Virus record (IMG/VR): IMGVR_UViG_3300048927_000178
Location: 1-53,430 of that record
Direction: 5' to 3' (one strand)
Length of the DNA stretch: 53,430 nt
Source of the DNA: a virus
Part shown: piece by piece, positions 29,893 to 39,013 of the stretch
How the letters are laid out: every line of letters begins with the position of its first letter
How positions within the stretch are numbered: position 1 is the first letter of the stretch
Notes under the pieces: model-generated
What the model was told of the DNA's origin: nothing
The model's database searches: none
Seen by the model: only the letters and a program-made list of their open reading frames with translations
Translations under genes and position numbers: made by a program

Positions 29893-30294
29893 ATGGCACT
29901 CGTAAAGGTATTGGTAGCAAACCTCTTTGCCGGTGCCAGCTTCCAGAAACTGGAGGCTGGTCAGGTTTATGACGTGGATGATTCGATTGCTGAAAAGTGG
30001 ATAGCCAGTGGAAAGGCGGAGAAAACCAGCGAGAAGAAAGGCGAGAAGCTGACCTTCGAAGTGGCAACTCCATCGGCGCCGGTTAGCACTGACACATCGG
30101 TGTTGCAGTCGAAACTGGATGATGCGCTGGAGCAGCTGAAGACCGCTCAGGATGCAGTCGAAGCGAAAGACAAAGAGCATGCCGACGCGCTGGAGCAGCT
30201 GAAGACCGCTCACGCTACTGAGCTTGCTGCAGCAAACGATCGTGCAGATAAAGCAGAAGCAGCGCTGACAGCCGCAACCAAAAAGGACAAGTAA
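29893..30294 (+). CDS. Head-associated protein with duplicated coiled coil
   Basis: 133 aa. The N-terminal beta domain (KVLVANLFAGASFQKLEAGQ, VYDVDDSIAEKWIASGKAE) resembles small head-completion proteins. The C-terminus is a coiled coil with two copies of DALEQLKTA. The 26-bp DNA repeat behind it is identical (30124-30149 and 30187-30212), so the duplication is recent. Confidence 0.6.
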   Translation: MALVKVLVANLFAGASFQKLEAGQVYDVDDSIAEKWIASGKAEKTSEKKGEKLTFEVATPSAPVSTDTSVLQSKLDDALEQLKTAQDAVEAKDKEHADALEQLKTAHATELAAANDRADKAEAALTAATKKDK

Positions 30295-30296
30295 TC

Positions 30297-30674
30297 ATGG
30301 CAGTGCAGATAACGGCAGCGCAGGTTAAACAGCAGTTATCTGCGCTGGGTTACTCCATCCCGGACTTCATGATTGATGCCTACCTTTGCAAGCTGGGCAG
30401 TATAAGCATGTGCCTGGAGGCGGCTGGCTACGATGAATGCGACATGACACTGATTCAGGTGTACGCCGTCACACTTATGGCTATCACCGCTTTCAGTCAG
30501 CGCATCAAGTCACAGTCAGCGCCTTCAGGGGCGTCCCGATCGTTTGATTACAGCGGCGATGTGAAAACGATGCGCAACACGCTGGCTGCGCTGGACACAT
30601 CAGGATGCACCGCGCTGTTGCCGATTGACGTTGGCACAAGCGTAGGCTTCTTCGACGTTGTCGGGGGGTGCTGA
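30297..30674 (+). CDS. Head-tail connector-like protein
   Basis: 125 aa, helical (AAQVKQQLSALGYSIPDFMI, DAYLCKLGSISMCLEAAGYD). Position after the capsid gene and size fit an adaptor under the portal. It ends with TGATG overlapping the next gene. Confidence 0.6.
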   Translation: MAVQITAAQVKQQLSALGYSIPDFMIDAYLCKLGSISMCLEAAGYDECDMTLIQVYAVTLMAITAFSQRIKSQSAPSGASRSFDYSGDVKTMRNTLAALDTSGCTALLPIDVGTSVGFFDVVGGC

Positions 30675-30841
30675 TGGAATGGCAACCGGCATCACAACCG
30701 CCCAAGCCATTCGAGCGCGTGTGGGTGAAGACTTCAAACGGTCGGCAGACAACCGGCTACGTGAACAGCGGCGGCGAGTGGGTGATTAACTGCCCAAGAA
30801 TTGCTGCTGAGAAGCCCGCAGTGACCAGCTGGAGGAAATGA
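30674..30841 (+). CDS. 55-aa phage protein in connector region
   Basis: MEWQPASQPPKPFERVWVKT, then GYVNSGGEWVIN. The start overlaps the previous stop (TGATG) and the stop ends 1 bp before the next ATG. Unknown function. Confidence 0.6.
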   Translation: MEWQPASQPPKPFERVWVKTSNGRQTTGYVNSGGEWVINCPRIAAEKPAVTSWRK

Positions 30842-30842
30842 C

Positions 30843-31190
30843 ATGTCATCTTTAGCTAACTGGTCATACACGGCTAAAGCGACCTACTGGCGCAAATTAG
30901 GTGAAGACGAGTACGGCGATTCATTGGGTTTCGCCGAACCAATTGTCATCGATTGTGACTATGAAGGAGGGCTTTCATCAAGGCTTGGCGATATAGGTAA
31001 AGAGCTAACTGCGAGCAATACGTTTTGGACAGAGTTTTCCGAAGCAAAGCGTGGCGATTACCTTTTCATTGGCGAATCCACAGAGCCCGACCCCATCAAG
31101 GCAGGAGCAGACGAAGTTATGCGCTCTATTCAGTACGCTGACACGTTTGACCGCATCGCAGATGACTGGGCGATAATTACCGGAGTGTAG
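30843..31190 (+). CDS. Head completion (stopper-like) protein
   Basis: 115 aa, beta-rich (WSYTAKATYWRKLGEDEYGD, YLFIGESTEPDPIKAGADEV). Order (connector, this, HK97 gp10-like, terminator) is that of siphovirus neck genes, suggesting the stopper. Assigned by position. Confidence 0.55.
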   Translation: MSSLANWSYTAKATYWRKLGEDEYGDSLGFAEPIVIDCDYEGGLSSRLGDIGKELTASNTFWTEFSEAKRGDYLFIGESTEPDPIKAGADEVMRSIQYADTFDRIADDWAIITGV

Positions 31191-31192
31191 CC

Positions 31193-31561
31193 ATGGGCGT
31201 GAAAGTAAAAGGCATCAGGCAGGTTTCACGCAACGTTAACCGCGCTATCGATAACATTCAGGACCGGCGTGTTGTTCGCGCTCTTACCAGCGCGATGGTT
31301 GTAGGCGCATCGCAGGCAGCAATCTATACGCCAATCGATACATCGTATCTGCTCAACAGCCAGTTCCGTGAAATCGTCGTTAATGGCGCACGCATCACTG
31401 GTCGTGTTGGCTACACCGCTTCATACGCCGCTTACGTGCATGACCCGGCAAATCCGCAGCGGTTCCGCCGCGCCACGGCAGAGAAAGAATTCCTGACTAA
31501 AGGGTTCGAGGAAAGCCGCGATGTTATCGACCGTATTGTGCAGAAGGAGATGTCATTTTGA
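31193..31561 (+). CDS. HK97 gp10-like tail completion protein
   Basis: 122 aa. GVKVKGIRQVSRNVNRAIDN at the N-terminus, TPIDTSYLLNSQFREIVVNG in the centre and GYTASYAAYVHD match the HK97 gp10 family, which acts in head-tail joining. The stop overlaps the next start. Confidence 0.8.
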   Translation: MGVKVKGIRQVSRNVNRAIDNIQDRRVVRALTSAMVVGASQAAIYTPIDTSYLLNSQFREIVVNGARITGRVGYTASYAAYVHDPANPQRFRRATAEKEFLTKGFEESRDVIDRIVQKEMSF

Positions 31562-31941
31562 ATCCTCCAATGCATACGCGCGTGCGCAACTTCTTCAATG
31601 ACGCTGGCCTGACGGCAGGATTCAATACTCAGTTGCTCGTGTGGAACGACACCGGCAATCAGGCCGATAAATTTATGGTGTTTCGTCCTAATGGTGGCGG
31701 GCCTATTCGCAATCAACTCGGCGGACAATATTACATCATCGTCGATGTTGTCGGCGCTAAGTCCGGCAATGGCGTTGTGGACCAACGCGTGCAGGACATC
31801 ATCGATTTCGTTCAGCAAAACCCAATGGCTGACGCCTGTGTCGGCTATCTGGAAAACCTCGGCGGCATTCCAGGCCCCGTCCAAACAACCGAAGGCAGAC
31901 TTGTCTATCGGCTTCAGTTTGTTGCCACTTTCGGCAGCTAA
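31558..31941 (+). CDS. Tail terminator-like protein
   Basis: 127 aa. FMVFRPNGGGPIRNQLGGQY and DIIDFVQQNPMADACVGYLE fit the lambda gpU/HK97 gp11-type fold by size and position. A TTG start at 31558 is used because AAGGAG is 8 nt upstream and it overlaps the previous stop; an ATG four codons later is possible. Confidence 0.6.
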   Translation: MNPPMHTRVRNFFNDAGLTAGFNTQLLVWNDTGNQADKFMVFRPNGGGPIRNQLGGQYYIIVDVVGAKSGNGVVDQRVQDIIDFVQQNPMADACVGYLENLGGIPGPVQTTEGRLVYRLQFVATFGS

Positions 31942-31966
31942 ATAAACGTCAAAGAGGAATTACCCC

Positions 31967-32710
31967 ATGGCTGATTGCCAGAACAGCAACGAACGTTTGT
32001 TCGGTGGCGCCGTTGTGTTAGAAGTTGCCGATGGCTGCAGCGATGCGCTGCCGCAGGAATCGGAATGGAAAGCGCTGGCTGCCGGAACGAGCAAAGGGTG
32101 GGACTTCTCACCTAACACAGTAACTTCCGATGCGGATGACGGTGGCGGCTTTGTTGAAAGCATCATCACCAACTCTGATTTCACCATCAGCTTTGAAGGT
32201 GAAGTGCGTAAAAACGACAAGCTGGATCAGTACGGTATTTATCGCTTTATTAAATATTTCACTGCTGAGCTTAAAGCTCGCCGCCAGCCCGGCATTTGGG
32301 TTCGCATGGAGTTTGGAGCGGTGACCTTTGTTGGTTACATGGTCATTACGGCGCTGAGCTCAGACGGTGGCACGAACGACATCGTGACCTTTACCACCGA
32401 GTTCAAGGTTGGCGATGCCACGACTATTGATATTCTCGACACCGATGAAACTGTTCCAGCGACCGGCGTGACCGTGACACCGGCTACAGCATCGCTCGCT
32501 GTTGGCGCTACCCGCCAGTTGACCGGCGCAGTACAGCCGACCGATGCAACCGATCGCACCGGCGCATGGACGACTTCGGATGCAACTAAAGCGACAGTCA
32601 GCAATACCGGACTGGTCACTGCGGTGGCTGCGGGTTCTGCGACCATCACGTTCACCTCGACGGATGGAAATTTCACCGGCACAACAGCGGTTACAGTCAC
32701 TTCTTCGTAA
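31967..32710 (+). CDS. Major tail tube protein with C-terminal Ig-like domain
   Basis: 247 aa. The tail-tube domain covers about residues 1-160 (SIITNSDFTISFEGEVRKND, RMEFGAVTFVGYMVI). A Big_2-type Ig domain follows (ATGVTVTPATASLAVGATRQ, NTGLVTAVAAGSATITF). The Ig domain is dispensable in related phages and is thought to bind cell-surface carbohydrate. Confidence 0.88.
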   Translation: MADCQNSNERLFGGAVVLEVADGCSDALPQESEWKALAAGTSKGWDFSPNTVTSDADDGGGFVESIITNSDFTISFEGEVRKNDKLDQYGIYRFIKYFTAELKARRQPGIWVRMEFGAVTFVGYMVITALSSDGGTNDIVTFTTEFKVGDATTIDILDTDETVPATGVTVTPATASLAVGATRQLTGAVQPTDATDRTGAWTTSDATKATVSNTGLVTAVAAGSATITFTSTDGNFTGTTAVTVTSS

Positions 32711-32718
32711 CCATTACA

Positions 32719-32742
32719 AAGGGCTGGCTTCAGCCCTTGATA
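32719..32742 (+). terminator. Intergenic hairpin in tail operon
   Basis: AAGGGCTG-GCTT-CAGCCCTT is a perfect 8-bp stem, without a T-run. It lies between the abundant tail-tube gene and the chaperone gene and may lower downstream expression or stabilise the upstream message. Confidence 0.5.
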
Positions 32743-32759
32743 ATGCTTATGGAGGAAAC

Positions 32760-33431
32760 ATGACGCCACTAAAGGAAATCGGCGAGTGCGTGATTAGCGA
32801 CGGTGAGAATGAATATTTTTTCAGGCCGTCATTAATCAACATGACGCGAATCGGTGAGCCAGATGAAATCGTGCAGGCACTGTATGACCTGTATAACGAT
32901 GAAGTAGGCGACATGATGCGTAAGGCGCTCAAAGCGTTCGGAACCATCCCCGCTTGGCTGACTTCACATCTCGCTTCGCCGCAATACAGCAAGAAAGCGA
33001 TCGTCACCGCGATGTCGGTGCTTCAGGCTTGCTCACCGCAAGATGTATCGGCGCTGACCGGGGAGATTGTGCCGGGCAGGTCTGGCAAGTGGACATTCGT
33101 TTATCGCAAGGGACGCATGGCGTCCGAGGAAATGATCATCATCGCCCGATCGCTTATGGCGCATGGTGTCATCGGTAAGGCCAAAGTGCGCAAGCTACAG
33201 CGCCACGAAGGCGCCCAGGCATCCAGCGAGTTCAACGCATTTGAATACATCAGCGCAGCGCGTACGCATCTTGGCATGAGCCGGGAAGAGGCTGAGCAGC
33301 TTACGATGACGGATTTCCAATTGCTGCTAGCCGCCAAATATCCGGAGCAAAAGGGCTTCACGAAGGAAGAGTACGATTCAGTTGCTGAAGACTATCTGGC
33401 GAGGAAGGCGAGGCGGATGGCGAAGGGATAA
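32760..33431 (+). CDS. Tail assembly chaperone (DUF6246-like)
   Basis: 223 aa, helical (PDEIVQALYDLYNDEVGDMM, SREEAEQLTMTDFQLLLAAK). Between tail tube and tape measure this is the gpG position. I see no slippery sequence or -1 frame extension (gpT); an accessory cluster begins right after the stop. The ATG at 32760 has GGAGG 5 nt upstream. Confidence 0.75.
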   Translation: MTPLKEIGECVISDGENEYFFRPSLINMTRIGEPDEIVQALYDLYNDEVGDMMRKALKAFGTIPAWLTSHLASPQYSKKAIVTAMSVLQACSPQDVSALTGEIVPGRSGKWTFVYRKGRMASEEMIIIARSLMAHGVIGKAKVRKLQRHEGAQASSEFNAFEYISAARTHLGMSREEAEQLTMTDFQLLLAAKYPEQKGFTKEEYDSVAEDYLARKARRMAKG

Positions 33432-33436
33432 AGAAA

Positions 33437-33455
33437 ACCCGGCCAGAGCCGGGGT
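33437..33455. terminator. Bidirectional terminator
   Basis: CCCGGCCAGAGCCGGG has T-rich sequence on both sides (TTTTCTTT leftward). It separates the plus-strand chaperone gene from the convergent accessory gene. Confidence 0.75.
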
Positions 33456-33457
33456 TA

Positions 33458-33943
33458 CTAGTTATTTTTTTGCTCGATCTGGGCTTTTTGTGTTGCTTGA
33501 TCAACTTTTATAGACGTTAAAGTTTTACCAATATCGTCTAACTTATCTGCTACACGGTTCAGCCCTTGGTTAACATCGCTTCGCAGAGCAGAGTTATCTG
33601 ATGAAGCGCTCTCTCTGTCAGCAGACATTTGAGTTCTTATCTCAGCAAGTTGGGATTGCATCGCTTCCTGTGAAGCATCAATCCTGCTCTGGGTAAGCTG
33701 GAAAAATCCAAATGAGGCGCCAACTACGACCAAGATTATCGGCCAGCTAAGCTTCAGTGCATGAAGGAGTTCATGACCGTACGAATTTTGTCTCGACATG
33801 GCACCCTCCTCGTCAAGAACCATGGTGATTGTTTCGGCAACATACATGGTGCTGCCATCCATGTTTTCAATGATACCACCAACTAAAACGTTCGGCTCAG
33901 CATTGCCAACGAAATTCGGAAAGTAAGCATCAATTGCTGTCAT
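33458..33943 (-). CDS. Membrane-anchored coiled-coil protein, accessory
   Basis: 161 aa. The N-terminal soluble part (about residues 1-65) is followed by one transmembrane segment (SWPIILVVVGASFGFFQL) and a long coiled coil (about 88-160). Its start overlaps the stop of the zinc protein (ATGA). The pair is reversed within the tail operon and so expressed independently. Unknown function. Confidence 0.6.
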   Translation of the reverse strand: MTAIDAYFPNFVGNAEPNVLVGGIIENMDGSTMYVAETITMVLDEEGAMSRQNSYGHELLHALKLSWPIILVVVGASFGFFQLTQSRIDASQEAMQSQLAEIRTQMSADRESASSDNSALRSDVNQGLNRVADKLDDIGKTLTSIKVDQATQKAQIEQKNN

Positions 33944-34257
33944 AGCTTACCTTTTGACTTCAAAAAATCATAAACCTTAGAGGCTTCAAAAAACTTCATA
34001 TCTCCACAATCAGCACAGGCTATTGGAAATGCCCACATGCCGATACCTGGGGAAAATGGCATTGGAAACGTCACAACGTTTGGATTGGATGGGTCATAAG
34101 GTGACTTATGGATATGCCATGTAGTTGAGTGGCAGAATGAACACTCAGATTCTCCATGCTTATGCTCAATCTCTTGGAAAAAATACTTGATCATGTCAAA
34201 GGTGATTCTAGTAATTTCGTTAGAGTCACGCACTTGTCCAGCATTTTTGTCGTGCAT
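33940..34257 (-). CDS. Zinc-ribbon protein, accessory
   Basis: 105 aa. The two Cys pairs CSFCHSTTWHIH and CADCGDMKFFEA could bind zinc. The ATG at 34257 has AGGA 8 nt upstream; a frame to 34299 lacks a ribosome site and would overlap the presumed promoter (extended -10 TGCTAGGAT, minus strand). It forms an operon with the membrane coiled-coil gene. No family recognised. Confidence 0.6.
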   Translation of the reverse strand: MHDKNAGQVRDSNEITRITFDMIKYFFQEIEHKHGESECSFCHSTTWHIHKSPYDPSNPNVVTFPMPFSPGIGMWAFPIACADCGDMKFFEASKVYDFLKSKGKL

Positions 34258-34410
34258 CGCTTTTATCCTAGTATCCTTTTTTAAGAGGAATCCTAGCATT
34301 GACTTGGCAGTTCGCCCATCCTGACAGATGATCAGTGCTAATGGTTTTGCACCAACTTGCGACCACTACATGCTAGGATTTATCCGACTGATACCAATGG
34401 GGATAGGGAT

Positions 34411-34758
34411 GTGAAATTAGTTATAGCCGCTTTAGGCTTAATGACGTGCTTTGTGGCACACGCTAACTTAGAAGGTGCCGCTGACAATCTCAGCCGATGC
34501 GTTACCACATATGCTGAAAGCCAAGTCAAAACCACCAAATCAGCCAGCAGCATTTCAGATGAAGCTTTTGATAAATGTGGCGCTGAACTCTCTGAGTACC
34601 ATGATTCAATTGGTCCAGATAAAGCGCAGTGGTCTGGTTTAAGTGCTCAACAAAAAGAAGCCATTTCGAAAATCAGGGACCAGACAACTTTAAAAGTTCG
34701 CCAGAGCTTAAGCTCCCAGATCGTCACTTTCATAACTGAATCGCGCAAACTCTCTTAA
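34411..34758 (+). CDS. Small secreted protein, accessory
   Basis: 115 aa. A GTG start is chosen because GGGGA is 7 nt upstream and it gives a clean signal peptide (KLVIAALGLMTCFVAHA). The mature protein is helical with two Cys. Its leader (TAGGATTTA ... ATGGGGATAGGGAT) is repeated before the next gene. It ends at its own terminator. Confidence 0.6.
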   Translation: MKLVIAALGLMTCFVAHANLEGAADNLSRCVTTYAESQVKTTKSASSISDEAFDKCGAELSEYHDSIGPDKAQWSGLSAQQKEAISKIRDQTTLKVRQSLSSQIVTFITESRKLS

Positions 34759-34779
34759 CCCGCTCATGCGGGTTTCTTG
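34757..34779 (+). terminator. Terminator after secreted accessory gene
   Basis: AACCCGC-TCAT-GCGGGTT followed by TCTT. Confidence 0.7.
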
Positions 34780-34841
34780 CTTCCTTTTGCATCAGTTTCC
34801 CTTTAGGATTTACCCCATCAATTACTGATGGGGATAGGGAT

Positions 34842-35456
34842 ATGAAAAAATTAAAGTTCGCATTAATTGCTGTTTTATTGGGTGCATCAACAAATGCCCT
34901 TTCTCAAGAGGGTTTTACGGCACCACTTGGTTTGAGTTGGGGCGATAGCAAGGAAAAGCTGGTCAAAGAGTATGGAGCTCAACCTGCTGCAAAAAATGAT
35001 ACGAGACTTAAGCTTTTCTTACTCAGCTCGCCACCAGTAAAAGTTCCTGGTTTTGATGAATTCTATGGCGTAATTGATGACAAGCTTGGGCTCGTTAAAG
35101 TGGTTGTCATAGAAAACATTAAAGACGATGCTTATGGCGCAAAAGGCATTGAAGATTATAAGAAACTGAAAGACATCCTTTCCAAAAAATATGGTAAAGC
35201 TGATTCTCAATACGAGTTTATTGGTCGTGAGCTTTACAAGGATAGAGATGAATTCTATCAGTGCTTAGCCTATCAAGGTTGCGGGGCTTACAGCGCATTT
35301 TATAAGCCCACCGGCGGTGGAGACATAGCTCTCGAGATTAAAGGCCAGCGCAGAGGAATTGGTTATATTTCAATAAACTATGAGTCAACCTTGTTCGATA
35401 AAGTACTTGATGAAAATAAAAACGATGCAAAAAACCAAGCTGAACAGGGGCTTTAA
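34842..35456 (+). CDS. Secreted protein, accessory
   Basis: 204 aa. The signal peptide (KKLKFALIAVLLGASTNALS) is followed by GFTAPLGLSWGDSKEKLVKE, a pattern common in small exported proteins, and a beta-rich remainder. It has the same leader repeat as the preceding gene. Function unknown; a surface effect in the lysogen is inferred from position. Confidence 0.65.
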   Translation: MKKLKFALIAVLLGASTNALSQEGFTAPLGLSWGDSKEKLVKEYGAQPAAKNDTRLKLFLLSSPPVKVPGFDEFYGVIDDKLGLVKVVVIENIKDDAYGAKGIEDYKKLKDILSKKYGKADSQYEFIGRELYKDRDEFYQCLAYQGCGAYSAFYKPTGGGDIALEIKGQRRGIGYISINYESTLFDKVLDENKNDAKNQAEQGL

Positions 35457-35457
35457 G

Positions 35458-35775
35458 ATGAAATATGTAAAATCGCTTTGGCTCTTACCAGCTTTTTTGT
35501 TGATTGGGTGTGCAAATGATAAGCCTTTGAATTCCTATGATGACGCTGGTCTATGTACGTTAAAAGGACAGGCTCTTGGCTATGGCAATACCGAAATCAT
35601 GCCAAAAATACAAGCCGAGTTTGCAAGGCGGGGTACGCTTAAAATCAGCAAAGATGACTGCGATTTGTATATCAGAACTGGTCAGCAAGACGCCAGAGTT
35701 CGCATGGGAACAACTAACAATATCATTGAGCAATCTCAGAGATCGCAAACAATTGACGCTATCAGAGGGTATTAA
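35458..35775 (+). CDS. Small lipoprotein, accessory
   Basis: 105 aa. The lipoprotein signal ends WLLPAFLLIGC (Cys lipidated). The mature part contains ALGYGNTEIMPKIQAEFARR. AGGGG is 7 nt before the ATG, 1 bp after the previous stop. It is the last gene of the accessory cluster, before a strong terminator. Confidence 0.65.
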   Translation: MKYVKSLWLLPAFLLIGCANDKPLNSYDDAGLCTLKGQALGYGNTEIMPKIQAEFARRGTLKISKDDCDLYIRTGQQDARVRMGTTNNIIEQSQRSQTIDAIRGY

Positions 35776-35791
35776 CCTTAAATAGCTTAAC

Positions 35792-35816
35792 AACCCGCCT
35801 TGAGCGGGTTTTTTTT
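35792..35816 (+). terminator. Terminator closing the accessory cluster
   Basis: AACCCGC-CTTGA-GCGGGTT followed by more than six T residues. Confidence 0.9.
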
Positions 35817-35833
35817 CGCTCGGAGATCATGAA

Positions 35834-38800
35834 ATGCCAGGCACATTAAACGCAGGCAGCATCATTTATGAAGTTGATATGGACACGGCAAGGTTAATCG
35901 CTGCCCGCCGCGAAGTAGATGCTGCGCTGAATGGTATGGGCGGTAGTATGGGGAGGCTTGAGGCTAGCTTCAATCGTACTGAGCGAGCGGTAAACTCCAT
36001 GCAGGGCGCACTATCTAGCTTGAGTGGTATAGCTAAAGGTGTTATGGCCGCTCTTTCAATTCAGCAGGTAGCGCAGTATGGGAACGAATGGGTAAATGTA
36101 AACAATAAACTGGCGAACTCAATCAGGGCGAATGAGCAACTTGCAGAAGTAACTCAACGCGTTTTCGATATTTCCCAGAACACCATGAGCAGCCTAGCGG
36201 CTACTGCAACTTTGTATGGTCGGCTAGAGCGTGCAACACGCAGCGCCGGTACAAGCACCAAAGACCTGATCACGCTGACCTCTACCATCAACAAAGGCTT
36301 GGCTGTATCAGGTGCCACCACCGAAGAAGCCAGCTCTACTATGACGCAGCTATCTCAAGCGCTCGCGTCTGGCGTTCTGCGCGGTGAAGAATTTAACTCC
36401 ATCTCCGAGAACGGTAGCCGACTTGCTGGAGCTCTAGCTGATTCACTTGGAGTTACGATTGGTCAGCTGCGTGCAATGGCTGCACAGGGAGAGCTAACGA
36501 CTGATGTTGTAGTAAAAGGTCTTCTGCAGCAAAGCGATAAAATTGCTAAAGAGTTTGCCAATACCGCGATGACGATGGGGCAGGCGATGACGATCGCTAC
36601 CAATAACATCACAAAATTTGTTGGCGAATCTTCGACTGTTCAGTCTTCAATAAATGTTTTCAACAGCGGCATCATTACGCTAAGTCAGAATCTTGAGAGT
36701 ATTGGGTCTGCCGTGGCGGCACTAGCGACATTAATGGGTAGTCGCTTTGTAGGCGCACTGGCAGCGGCAACAGCAGCGAAAGTTAAAACAGCCATTTCCG
36801 CTCGTGAGGCAGCATTAGCTGATAATCAGGCAGCGCAGGCAGCAGCAAATCTTACAGCCTCGGAACTCAGGGCTTCTTTGGCCGCCAAGCAACGCGCCCT
36901 AGATGAGATTCGATTGGCTGAAATGATGAGGGCAAGCGCTTTCAGTGCAGCAAATACAGCGGCAGCAGAAGCGGCCCTTTCATCTGCAAGGGTCGCAGCT
37001 GCTACGGCAGTTGATAACTACAATCGCGCTTTAGCTGCCAATACTGCAGCCCAGGCTGCGGCTAACACAGCAGCAAGAAATGCTAATGCAGGAATATCTT
37101 TGATGCGTGGTGCCCTTGCCTTGGTCGGCGGACCGGTTGGAGTTGCTGCTTTAGCCGCCGCTGCAATTTTCTATTTCTCGAATGCGGCTAAAGAAGCGAG
37201 GAAAGAATCTGAGCAACTGGCTGATAGTGTCAACACACTGGTGCAGAAGTTCAAAACCATGTCTGACACTGAGATCGCATCATCCATCGCTAAATTGAGT
37301 AAAAACATCCCTGAATTGAGCGAAGCTCTTGAAGAATCTCAGGATGCATTCGATAAAGCTTCATACCGCGTGGCAGACCTAAAAAAAGAAATCGATAACT
37401 GGGGTGAAAGCACGAAAAGAGGGCGTCAGGCGTCAGCGGCCTTATCTGGTGCACAGGATGATCTGGCTATAGCGACCGACAACCTTTCTCAAGCGCAAAG
37501 AAGGTTGGATCAGACTCACAGCGCTATTAATATCGGTAGAGCTACGCTGAATGGCACAATCAAGGAAGGCATCGATCTTCTTCGTCGTGATGGTGAAGCA
37601 ACAGACATTGCGACGGGGATGATGAACCGATTTGGTAAATCGCTCGACTTTGCTAGTAAAGCCAAAGAAAAATTCAATTCAACCACCCTCCAGTTACCTC
37701 GCAGTGTGAAAGCTGACGAATACAACCAGCAACTGGAAGATGAGAACGAACTGCTTGCCATCACTGATAAGCGCCTACGTGCGGTGACAAAGGCAAGAAT
37801 GGAATCGCAATCACGCGGTGGCAATGATAACCAAATCAATACTGCGGGCGAGCAAGCAGGAAAACAATATGACCTTCAACAGGCCGAAGCAGCGCGACTG
37901 AAGACAACCAAGGAGGCAAACTCTGAAGCTAAGAGTACAGCTAGTTCAGCTGAATCAGTGGCGCAAAAACTTGCGAAGCTCAAAGAGCAGTCCGAGCTTG
38001 CTGCGAGCTCCACAGTTGAGATGAGTAGAGAGCAGGCCATCCTTCGTGCGCAGCAATCACTTGGCAAAGCCGCTACCGACGAACAAATTCGCCAGGCGGG
38101 TGAGTATGCCGCTAAAACCTTTGACAGCGCCAAGGCCGTGCGTGATTTGGCTCAGGCAGAGCAAGGTAGGAAGTTCGCTACTCAGGAGATTGCCGCAGCA
38201 GCAGTGATGCCGGATGCCCAAACGGGTGCTGTGCAAAACCCAACTGCTGAAATCGATTTGCGTGAGCAGCAAAAGTTAGACGCGCTGGCAAAATATCAGG
38301 CTATCGATCTTCAAAATGCTCAGCTTTATGAAGACGCTAAAACAGCAATTCAGGAGCAAGCAGCTAACGCACGCCAGCAGATTGCAGTGAACGAAGCCAA
38401 TATGCAGTCGCAGGCCATTTCATCAATCGTGGGATCGGTATCTCAGGGCTTTGATGGTCTTGCTAACCTGGCTGCAGGTGCAGCTGGAAAGAGCAGCGGC
38501 GCGTATCAGGCAATGTTCGCGTTAAGCAAAGGGTTTGCAGTGGCTCAGGCTGCTTTAAACCTGCAACTGGCTATCTCGCAGGCAATGGCAGATCCCACTG
38601 CACTGACACCGGCGCAGAAATTTGCCAACTACGCTGCGATCGCCAGCGCGGGCGCCTCACTCCTGACAAGTATTGGCAGCATCTCAATGGGCGGTGCTCG
38701 CGAACATGGTGGGCCCGTCAGCGCGAGCAGCATGTACCGTGTAGGTGAAGGCGGTAAGCCTGAAATCTTCAAAGCCAGCAATGGCAGCCAGTACATGATC

Positions 38801-39013
38801 CCAGGCGACAATGGCAAGGTGATTAGCAATAGCGACTTGGGAGGTGGCAGTGGAGGCGGGGTGATCGAGCAGCACAACTACTTCACCATTCATTCGACTA
38901 CCGGAGACCCTGAGGAGCTAACCAAGCAGATTGCTCAAATTTCTTACCAACAATCACTTCGAGCAATGAAGGATCAACAAAGGCCTGGAGGAATGCTGAC
39001 GCAGCGTAAATAA
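35834..39013 (+). CDS. Tape measure protein
   Basis: 1059 aa, by far the longest helical protein. The N-terminal tape-measure domain is clear: LIAARREVDAALNGMGGSMG, TATLYGRLERATRSAGTSTK, GEEFNSISENGSRLAGALAD. Hydrophobic helices (about residues 425-445) and Ala/Gln-rich coils follow. The C-terminal GGPVSASSMYRVGEGGKPE motif is typical. It sets tail length and is ejected ahead of DNA. Confidence 0.95.
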   Translation: MPGTLNAGSIIYEVDMDTARLIAARREVDAALNGMGGSMGRLEASFNRTERAVNSMQGALSSLSGIAKGVMAALSIQQVAQYGNEWVNVNNKLANSIRANEQLAEVTQRVFDISQNTMSSLAATATLYGRLERATRSAGTSTKDLITLTSTINKGLAVSGATTEEASSTMTQLSQALASGVLRGEEFNSISENGSRLAGALADSLGVTIGQLRAMAAQGELTTDVVVKGLLQQSDKIAKEFANTAMTMGQAMTIATNNITKFVGESSTVQSSINVFNSGIITLSQNLESIGSAVAALATLMGSRFVGALAAATAAKVKTAISAREAALADNQAAQAAANLTASELRASLAAKQRALDEIRLAEMMRASAFSAANTAAAEAALSSARVAAATAVDNYNRALAANTAAQAAANTAARNANAGISLMRGALALVGGPVGVAALAAAAIFYFSNAAKEARKESEQLADSVNTLVQKFKTMSDTEIASSIAKLSKNIPELSEALEESQDAFDKASYRVADLKKEIDNWGESTKRGRQASAALSGAQDDLAIATDNLSQAQRRLDQTHSAINIGRATLNGTIKEGIDLLRRDGEATDIATGMMNRFGKSLDFASKAKEKFNSTTLQLPRSVKADEYNQQLEDENELLAITDKRLRAVTKARMESQSRGGNDNQINTAGEQAGKQYDLQQAEAARLKTTKEANSEAKSTASSAESVAQKLAKLKEQSELAASSTVEMSREQAILRAQQSLGKAATDEQIRQAGEYAAKTFDSAKAVRDLAQAEQGRKFATQEIAAAAVMPDAQTGAVQNPTAEIDLREQQKLDALAKYQAIDLQNAQLYEDAKTAIQEQAANARQQIAVNEANMQSQAISSIVGSVSQGFDGLANLAAGAAGKSSGAYQAMFALSKGFAVAQAALNLQLAISQAMADPTALTPAQKFANYAAIASAGASLLTSIGSISMGGAREHGGPVSASSMYRVGEGGKPEIFKASNGSQYMIPGDNGKVISNSDLGGGSGGGVIEQHNYFTIHSTTGDPEELTKQIAQISYQQSLRAMKDQQRPGGMLTQRK

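Noticed and set aside
32760-33431. Programmed -1 frameshift (gpG-T type) in the tail chaperone gene
   Set aside because: No slippery heptamer or continuing -1 frame was found near the stop; the convergent accessory cluster starts within 30 bp.
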